Shown in pieces: positions 17,998-24,061 of a DNA stretch of 24,061 nucleotides (the first letter of the stretch is position 1; every line of letters begins with the position of its first letter). The notes below the pieces were generated by a model that was given only the letters and a program-made list of their open reading frames with translations, did no database searches and was not told the DNA's origin. The DNA is from Pelagophyceae sp. CCMP2097. Its lineage: Eukaryota > Sar > Pelagophyceae. The position numbers were made by a program, and so were the translations under genes. The DNA is taken from positions 57,280 to 81,340 of the forward strand of contig MU657185.1 of the NCBI GenBank assembly GCA_026770575.1, in the 5' to 3' direction.

Positions 17998-19878
17998 ATG
18001 GAGGACGCGCTCTTTTCACGGCGCGGCGCAGCGTCTCGTCGCAGCCGAGCGCGCCGCGGTCGTGAGCGGCGCCGCGCGCCGTGACCGCGAGCGACAGGGC
18101 GCTGGGCCGCCTCGACGCGCATACCTTCGGCAATTCCGTGTTCCGCGCGCGCACTGCGCGGCAGCCGCACGTCGTTGACGAACTGCGGTCACCGTGCGTC
18201 CATCCTGCTCCGGACGAGCGCGCGTGAAACCGTGCTTCTGTAGCGACGGCGGCGTCGCCACGTGCATCGACGTGCGTCGACCCGTGGCATTTCTGTCTCG
18301 TCGGCGGCCCCGGCGCCACCTTGTGCGTCACCGCCGACCCGCCCGCGTAGGTCGAGGGCGGCGGCCCGTGCGACCGCTTTTGCGTCGTGGGCGGCGGCGA
18401 CGCGCGAATCTCGCTCTACGACCTCGACCGCGCGCGACTCGTCGGGCGTTGCGCGCGCGGCGGGCGGACGCACGCGCACAGCGTCGTTTCCGCAAACTGG
18501 TACGGCAGCGACGGCGGGGCGTTTGTCTCGGCGTCGTGCGACGGCGCGCTCTGCCTCTGGTGAGCCTCTGCCTGCCTGAGCCTTGGCCCGTATCCTTGAG
18601 GCGCAAAGAAGGGCGGTCCCGCAGGGACGCGGAGCGCTTCCGCGTCGCGCGCCGCTACGCCGTCGGCGCGGCGGTCGGCGGCGCGGCCCTGTCGCGGTGT
18701 GCTTCCGGCGCGACGGCGACGCTCGTGGCCACGGCGTGCGCCGACGCGACGCTGCGCCTCACGGATGTGCGCGCGCCGCACGCGGCGGCGGCGGCGTTTG
18801 GCGGCGCCCATAGAGGCGCCGTGACCGCCGTGGCGTGGTCACCGGCGGTGGCGCACGAGCTCTGCACCGGCGGCGCGGACAAGTCGGTCCGAGTCTGGGA
18901 CGTGCGGCGGAGCGGCGCTACGGCGTGCGTTTCCGCGCTCGACGCGCACCGCGGCGTGGCCCGGCGCGCCGACGCGCACCTGCCCTGGGAGGGCGCGCGC
19001 CTCGTCGGCCGCGCGCACGACGGATCCATCGACGGCGCGAAATACACGCTCGACGGCCGATCGCTCCTCACCGCCGGCGCCGACGAGCTGCGCTGCTGGG
19101 ACGTGCACACGGCCACGCGTCGCGCGCTCCACTTTGACGGCGTGCGCAACAAGTCTCGCGGCGTCGGCCCGCTGGGCTTTTGCTTCGCGCGAAACGACTT
19201 GGTCCTCTTCCCAAACGGCGACGACCGAGCCGTCCTCGCGTTTTCGCTCAAGACGGCGGCGCTGCAGTGGCGCACGCCGCCGACGCCGCAGAACATGCGG
19301 CCCGTGCGCTGCTGCGCCTTTCGCCAAGCCACGCAGATGCTCTACACCGCCGGCGACGACGGTGCGCCGTCCTGACCACCCACTCTACGTCACCGCAAAC
19401 GCCGCCGCGGGCGACGACGAAGATGCCTTGTAGGTCATCACATTTTCGTTTGGTCCCACTCGAAGAAGCTGGACCGGAAGAAGCTGGACCGCGCCGCCGC
19501 CCCCGCGAGGGCCGTGGAAGCGGCCGTCGAGCAGGCCGAGCAGGCGCAGGCGCCCGACGCAACGCTCGACGCCCTCCGACGAGCGATCATGCGCGCCAGG
19601 TGCGCCCCGCCTCCCCTCTAGTGCATCCAAAATCGCGGGCATCGACCCTCGATGACCCTCTGGCGCCCGTCGACGAGCCTCTGGCGCCCAGGCGGGAAGA
19701 CGCGGAGCGGCGGGAGGCGGAGGACCTGGCCGCCGCGGCCATCGCCTCGGAGGCCTCTGCCGCGCCGCCGCCGCCGCGGGCGCCGCGCCGACGACGGAGG
19801 CCCGGGCAGCAAAGCGGCCCCGCGGGCGATGCGCGAGAAAGGCCGACGAGCCGGCAGCGCGTCGAGTTAAACTCTTGA
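17998..19878 (+). CDS. ERCC8: CSA/ERCC8 WD40 protein, transcription-coupled repair, seven exons
   Basis: CSA is the WD40 substrate receptor of a CUL4-DDB1 ubiquitin ligase that acts on stalled RNA polymerase II. Exons 17998-18032, 18098-18193, 18244-18271, 18351-18559, 18625-19361, 19434-19599 and 19692-19878 give 485 aa; phases close. Family signature blocks appear in order: GGVATCIDVEG, ARISLYDLD, a segment from HAHSVVSANWY to ALCLWD, GAVTAVAWSP, SVRVWDVRRSG (with LDAHRG), then AHDGSIDGAKYTLDGRSLL, ELRCWDVH, and finally AGDDG joined across an intron to HHIFVWSHSKK. These match the blade order of human CSA (396 aa). A charged, helical, Ala-rich tail of about 85 residues replaces the acidic end of the animal protein. 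Exon 1 is the weakest part. The stop lies three bases from the stop of the convergent hydroxylase gene. Confidence 0.85.
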
Positions 19879-19881
19879 GTC

Positions 19882-21623
19882 TCAGACGCCCATGTTGGCA
19901 AAGCGGTTTCGGAGCTTGACGAGGTCGTCTGGCTCGAGGCGCCGCAGAGCGGCGGCGAAGTGCGTTTCTGGCACGCCGGCCATGCCCGCGAGGATGTGCT
20001 GCGCCGCCGCCGGCAGCGCGGCGGCACGCGCGGCGAGGTCCGCGATGGCCAACGCGTCGGGCCGCGGCGCGTCTGGGGCGCAGAGCTCCTTAGCAAATTT
20101 CTGCGCGGCGAGCCTCTCCGCGTCCGTCGCGCTGCTGGCGACGCGATTCGCGCCGGCGTCCTCTTTGGATCGCTCCACAGCCTCGCGGCGCTCGCCGTCC
20201 GAGTAGTACCACAGCGTCACCGACGTGCGGTGCGCCCGGTTTGGGCGCACCTCGTGCTTCATCGTCTTGGAGTAAAATATGGCCACGCGGCCCGCCTTTG
20301 GCGCCTAGAGCGGTGACTGTGGCGGGTCTCCTCGGTTTCGCGGAGCAAGGCCACGATGATAGGTCTCTCCCACGGCTTCAGCCTCTGGTCACGACGTCGT
20401 TATCACTCTGTCAACGAGGGTCCAGATTTCCCGACCGTCGGACGTGGGTGCGCGCGATGTCGCGCGGCCCCGACGGCGGGTGCACGCGCAGCGCGCCGCC
20501 GGCGTCGGGGGCCCAGTCGGTGTTAAAGTAGCAGAGCACCGTCAACCGCCGCCCGTCGGCAGTCGTGTTGTCCACCTGCGGGCGCGCCTCGGGCGCGCCT
20601 CGCGCCGGCCCGCGGGCACACGAAAACGCACGTGCGCCTGGAAGCGCGCGCCGTCGCCGGGGTAGATGGCCAGCATGCCCTAGGCGCAGCTGGTTTGTCC
20701 GCCGCCATGTGACGTCAAGAGGCCCCGAAGCAAGAGGCTCCAGAGCCCTTTTCGAAGGGCAAGGTCCGTACGTCTGAGCGGCTCGTGACGTCGTTGAGGA
20801 CATCGACGCGCGGGACGAGCTCGCCGAGGACAAAGGCGTCCAAGGCCTTGAAGAGATCTCGTACGCCCGCAAATTTGGCGACCTGCGACTTGGACAGGCG
20901 TGCGGCGCCGCCCTTTGCCTTGTTGAGGCCGTCCTTGACGCGCGCCTCGCAGGGCTCGACGCCGCCGCGCTCGTCGACGTTTCGCGTAAAGTCGGCCGAC
21001 GCCGCGGGCCGCGGGTGGGCGCCGCACATCCAGAGCACGCGGTCGCCGCGCACCGAGGGCACGCTGACCTGCGCCCCGACCGTCGAGTCGGCGCCGACCC
21101 AGATCTCGGAAGCCTCGTAAAACGGCTCCACGGGCGCGATGTCCTGGAGGACGCGGGTCACGAGGTCAGGCGCGCAGAAGTCGTCCAGGACGGCCCAGCC
21201 CTCGCTCTGCAGCTGCGTCGCGACGTCGTTCGCGCGCGCGGTTATGCGGTCGCGCATGGCCCGTTTCAAAGTCTTCTTCTTCGTGTGCTCCAACTTGTTC
21301 AAAAGCGACGCGAGGTCGTCGCACGAGATCAACTTCTCCGTCTCGGCCCAGATAGCGTCAATCTCCGCCAGCGCCGCTGCGGAGCTCGCAAAGTCAAACG
21401 TCGGCGCGTGTGCTGTGCCGCCCGTGGCCGCGGGAGCCTCGGGCGCCGCGGGCGTCTCCTCCTCGAAGACGACGCCCGCTGCGTCGCGCTTGCCGTCGGC
21501 CACGTCGCGCGCGACGGCGATGACGTCGTCCTCGACGCCGTTGCGGCGGAGGTACTCGTCGATGGACTCCTTTGGCCGCGATGCAATGGACGGCTTGCGC
21601 ATAAAGTCGACGGCAGCGAGCAT
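19882..21623 (-). CDS. PHD/EGLN-like 2-oxoglutarate/Fe(II) prolyl hydroxylase, four exons
   Basis: Exons 21623-20772, 20679-20632, 20575-20456 and 20304-19882 give about 480 aa. This enzyme class hydroxylates proline using 2-oxoglutarate, O2 and Fe(II); relatives include HIF-PHDs of animals and Skp1 hydroxylases of protists. Residues 1-140 are a charged N-terminal region. The catalytic part begins with GWAVLDDFCAP and RGDRVLWMCG. Fe ligands are H300 and D302 (the HVD triad is split by intron 2) and H357 (MKHEVRPN); R366 (HRTSVTLWYY) would bind 2-oxoglutarate. The YPGDGARFQAH block matches the YPGNGTGYVRH block of PHD2. A helical tail of about 100 residues follows. The third intron is best aligned with a GC donor at 20455; a GT donor at 20443 adds four residues. 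The target is unknown. Confidence 0.85.
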
Positions 21624-21682
21624 CTGCTTCCGCCTAGATCACGCGCGTTTTTCGAGCATCTGCTTCCGCCTAGATCACGCGC
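21617..21682. repeat. 36-bp tandem duplication across the hydroxylase start codon
   Basis: A 30-bp identical block occurs at 21617-21646 and 21653-21682 (period 36 bp). Each copy contains a leftward ATG in the same context (GGAAGCAGATGCTCG). The upstream copy opens a six-codon frame, 21659-21639, that ends 15 bases before the main start. Confidence 0.9.
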
Positions 21683-21749
21683 TTTTCGCGTACGATGGCC
21701 ACGATGAGGGTACTTCACAGGCCTTCATCGACCTCTGACGCCGCTCCCG

Positions 21750-22366
21750 TCATTCCTGCGACGGTTTCCAAACATAGAACACGGGTTTTGGCTTGGTCTC
21801 AAGTTTGGAAGCGTCCGTCTTGGGGTCGACGCGCCGCGTCTGCTGCGCCGCTGCAGGTGCCGACGCGCGCCTCAGCTCGGCGACGATCGTCAGCACGTGC
21901 TTCTTCGCCTCTGGCGTCTCCAGCACCTGAAGCGATCGACGTCGCGTTTGAGAGCGCCGAGCCTTCAAAGGCTCGACCTCGAAGACCGCGAAAGGCTCCA
22001 AAGGCTCACGTCGAGGAGCGCGCGGAGCTCGAAGCGGCCGCTGCAGCCCGCCGCGACGCAGCCCATCGACCCTGTATCGCCTTTGTCCGACTGTATTCGA
22101 TGGAATCGGGCGCACCGTCAGCGTTGGTGAGCGGGTTGCGGCGCTTCGGCTGCAGCAGCGCAGTCGAGAGGCAGCCGCCGCAGATGCCTGTCGTTTCCGT
22201 CAATCGACCGCGTCGGTAGATACGCAGCCGCACCGTGGCGCACGTCCGCGCACGTCGACACGCGCACTTCTTTCGACTCGAGGCAGACGACGCAGCGGCT
22301 CAGTCGCGAAGCGGGCGATGCGTCCAGGTCAAACGACCCGTCACCCGAGATCTCGTGCGCCGCCAT
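21750..22366 (-). CDS. small RING-like zinc-binding protein, four exons, 147 aa
   Basis: Exons 22366-22234, 22187-22116, 22071-22010 and 21926-21750 have GTGCGG, GTGCGC and GTGAGC donors and CAG acceptors; phases close. The N-terminal half shows CVVCLESK, STCADVRHG and ICGGCL (about residues 25-50), a C-x2-C ... C-x4-H-x2-C-x2-C spacing like the first RING of RBR-type ubiquitin ligases. A second short cluster, GCVAAGCSGRFELRALLD (about 70-87), follows, and then a helical and basic tail ending KPVFYVWKPSQE. It is too short for a full RBR ligase. It might be an E3 adaptor or a truncated relative. The function is not established. It is transcribed in the same direction as the hydroxylase, 126 bp upstream of it. 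Confidence 0.6.
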
Positions 22367-22860
22367 CCTCCACCCGCGCTGGAGCTCGAGCGCTCGAGCG
22401 TCGAGCGCTCAGCCTGTCGACGTCGACGTCGCTAAAGATTTTAGCGACTCGGGGACCGTCGGCCCGTGGCCACGCGCGGCCACGCGTGGAGGTAATTTCG
22501 ACCCTCGACACCTCAAGCTGGTAGAGCTCCACCGTCGGCACCTTAAGACAAACGTCGTCGCCTTAACACAAACGTTTAAGAGACATTGTCTAACGGCCAG
22601 CGCGGCGACACTGACGAGCGACAGCCCAATCAAAACGACGCCGGGCGCTTCATCTTAAATGGAAGCAATCAAAAGCGGTCCACCGGGACCGCATGTTCGA
22701 CTTCTCAGGTCCCTCGTTCATAATTAAACGTAACACAGTATCTCGCCCGTGTCGTCTATTGGACCCTTAGCCCGTCGCGCAGCCTTTCCTTTTTGCGCAG
22801 CAACGCCCCGATAGGGGGCCGCAACCCTTTCCCCGAACACTTGTCGCTCCCTTTGAAGAC
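22367..22860. other. intergenic region with palindromes, divergent promoter
   Basis: These 494 bp separate the divergent RING-like and GNAT genes. They contain GCTCGAG/CGCTCGAGCG palindromic clusters (22383-22410), a perfect 9-bp hairpin (22428-22448), repeated GGCCACGCG (22470-22490) and two near-identical CTTAA-CACAAACGT-like strings (about 22543-22576). No protein-coding gene is supported. Confidence 0.5.
22428..22448. repeat. 9-bp perfect hairpin
   Basis: GTCGCTAAA, GAT, TTTAGCGAC. It lies 62 bp upstream of the RING-like gene start, so it could be a regulator site or an RNA hairpin in the 5' leader. Confidence 0.7.
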
Positions 22861-23532
22861 ATGGCTGCGAAGACGAAGACGGCCGTGCCGGCGACGGAGA
22901 CGCGCCGCCTGACCGAGAGCGACTGCGCCGCGTTCGGGCAGCTGATGGCAAGGACGTTTGACGACGGCGCGTCGTACCGCGCGATTTTCCACACGGGCAA
23001 CCTGCAGTACTTTTTCAGTTGCCGCCTGTTCGTCGTGCTGCGCACCGGTGGCCTCGCGCTCGGCGCGTTCGCGAAAGACGGCGACGCGCTGCTGGCCGCC
23101 GGGTGCGCGTCGCCACCGGGCGCCGACCCTTCGCTGTGGCTGCAGCTGCGCGCGGGCATCCTGTGGTTACCCTACCTGTACGGGTGGAGCTCGCTCGGCC
23201 GCCTCACGCAGGCGGCGGCCGCCGACAAGTCCGCCCTGGACCGGTGGCACATTCAGATGGTCGGTGTCAGCGAGACATTGCGCGGCGGCGGCATGGGCTC
23301 GGCGCTCATGCGGCAGCTGTTTGCGGAGACGGCCGATGGCACGCCAGAGGCGGCCGCCGCGCTCGCAGCGGTCGGTGCCGCCGGTGCCGCCGCCGGCATC
23401 GCCGGCTTCGACGTGACCACACAGACGGAGGGCGGGCGGCGCTTCTACGAGCGCCTTGGCTTCAAGCTGACGGCGGAGGAGACGCACCCGATGTGGGGCC
23501 GCGACTTTCACCTCGCGCGCGGCAGGGAGTGA
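22861..23532 (+). CDS. GNAT-family N-acetyltransferase, single exon, 223 aa
   Basis: GNAT enzymes transfer acetyl from acetyl-CoA to an amine. The acetyl-CoA signature is at about 137-153: HIQMVGVSETLRGGGMGSAL, with R-G-G-G-M-G replacing the usual Q/R-x-x-G-x-G/A loop. Motif B is GGRRFYERLGFKL near 190. The N-terminal strand-helix (RRLTESDCAAFGQLMARTF) fits the family, as does the length. A hydrophobic stretch, LRAGILWLPYLYGW (about 99-112), lies between. The overall order resembles the GNAT subgroup that includes puromycin acetyltransferase, but the substrate cannot be told. It has no intron, in contrast to its neighbours. Start ATG context: GAAGACATGGCT. Confidence 0.88.
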   Translation: MAAKTKTAVPATETRRLTESDCAAFGQLMARTFDDGASYRAIFHTGNLQYFFSCRLFVVLRTGGLALGAFAKDGDALLAAGCASPPGADPSLWLQLRAGILWLPYLYGWSSLGRLTQAAAADKSALDRWHIQMVGVSETLRGGGMGSALMRQLFAETADGTPEAAAALAAVGAAGAAAGIAGFDVTTQTEGGRRFYERLGFKLTAEETHPMWGRDFHLARGRE

Positions 23533-23801
23533 GAAGAGCGTGGCGCTTGTGTGGCGTGTATTTTTGAGTAATTTGCGTTAATAATAGCTGCCCCGCGCCG
23601 CCCTTCTCCCCCGCCCCCGCCTCTTCCTCTCCACGGCGTGACTCGTTCTCGTCGCTGAAGCGCTCGTGTCCTTCCGAGTCAGTCCACGGATTTTGGTTTC
23701 ACCACAGGTCCGGCCTGCGTCGAGGGTGGCAACGATAGTGTTTTACGGTAGTTTATGGCACTCGCTCCGGAATCACCGTGCTTGGCGTATTTCGGCAACG
23801 A
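23533..23801. other. intergenic, 3' ends of convergent genes
   Basis: These 269 bp lie between the GNAT stop and the stop of the leftward repeat protein. There is an A/T-richer patch just after the GNAT gene (TATTTTTGAGTAATTTGCG, 23559-23577), a pyrimidine-rich run at 23600-23635, and nothing gene-like. Confidence 0.5.
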
Positions 23802-24061
23802 TCAGTGTCGTTCCCGGCGTTCGCCCCGCCTCAGATTCTTCTCTCTGGCTATCGCCTCGAACAGCGCCGGCGCCTTGACTCCAGCCGTCGTATAAGCCGA
23901 CAGGATCATCGCGAAGTTTTGCGGGGTGAACGTCGAGATCTTCTTCGATGATTCCGCAGCGACCGCCTCGAACAGCGCCGGCGCCGCGACGCCCGCCGTC
24001 GCATAAGCCCACACCGTGTTCGCGAGGTTTTGCGGGTTGAACGTCGCAATCTTCTTCGATG
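23802..24061 (-). CDS. 37-residue repeat protein, partial (5' end outside window)
   Basis: The last 85 or so residues are visible, in an open frame that runs off the right edge. Two copies of a 37-aa unit are seen: SSKK-I-x-T-F-x-PQN-x-A, six variable residues, A-Y-x-TAGV-x-APALFEA-x-A-x-E. They are followed by a short basic tail (NLRRGERRERH). Helical repeats of this length with WAYATAGV/ALFEA cores are abundant in pelagophyte and other stramenopile genomes. They resemble octotricopeptide-type repeats of organelle RNA-binding proteins (often ending in a RAP domain). That link is inference; no RAP domain is visible here. A last-exon frame is assumed without introns. Confidence 0.7.
   Translation of the reverse strand, partial: SKKIATFNPQNLANTVWAYATAGVAAPALFEAVAAESSKKISTFTPQNFAMILSAYTTAGVKAPALFEAIAREKNLRRGERRERH

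Noticed and set aside
17629..18084. 151-aa forward frame between ZEP and CSA
   Set aside because: It has no protein-like conserved segments, it overlaps CSA exon 1 in another frame, and its composition is random-like.
2582..19878. A DNA-repair gene cluster (FEN1, Wss1-like, CSA)
   Set aside because: The three genes are separated by unrelated genes on both strands. Co-location is probably chance in a dense genome.
1..24061. tRNA, rRNA or CRISPR arrays
   Set aside because: I looked for T-arm motifs, conserved rRNA strings and evenly spaced repeats and found none. The repeats seen are coding heptads, GAGC motifs and the inverted-repeat element.

Overview
The window looks like nuclear DNA of a GC-rich, very compact eukaryotic genome. 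Nearly every gene is split by short introns (about 44-106 bp), with GTGCGT-type donors and CAG or TAG acceptors. A zeaxanthin epoxidase begins with a signal peptide plus an AAF-type plastid transit motif, which points to an alga with a red-derived secondary plastid. GC content, intron style and a 37-residue ATAGV/ALFEA repeat protein at the right edge fit a pelagophyte stramenopile such as Aureococcus; that assignment is inference, not proof.

Layout, left to right. 1-2581: an AT-rich island, one hypothetical ORF (+), and a 763-bp element with 44-bp terminal inverted repeats (1425-2187). 2582-4455 (-): six-exon FEN1. 4738-8515 (-): an extremely intron-rich gene that I reconstruct as type II thioesterase, two SH3b-like domains and malonyl-CoA:ACP transacylase in one polypeptide. 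8733-9050 (-): small basic-tailed hypothetical. 9345-11022 (+): Wss1/SPRTN-like protease. 11097-13361 (-): Hv1-like voltage sensor with ankyrin repeats. 13569-15129 (+): low-complexity hypothetical. 15126-15263 (-): short ORF. 15572-17582 (+): zeaxanthin epoxidase. 17998-19878 (+): CSA/ERCC8 WD40 protein. 19882-21623 (-): PHD/EGLN-like prolyl hydroxylase. 21750-22366 (-): small RING-like protein. 22861-23532 (+): GNAT acetyltransferase. 23802-24061 (-): 3' end of a repeat protein that runs off the window.

Three genes belong to DNA repair (FEN1, the Wss1-like protease, CSA), but nothing shows that they are co-regulated. The thioesterase-transacylase gene joins an acyl-unloading or proofreading activity to an extender-unit loading activity, which suggests a trans-acting helper for a cytosolic polyketide or fatty-acid synthase. 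Convergent neighbours end within a few bases of each other, and two divergent pairs share promoters of roughly 200-300 bp.

All exon models were built by eye from reading frames, splice signals and family resemblance. Phases were checked by hand; no transcript data or searches were available.
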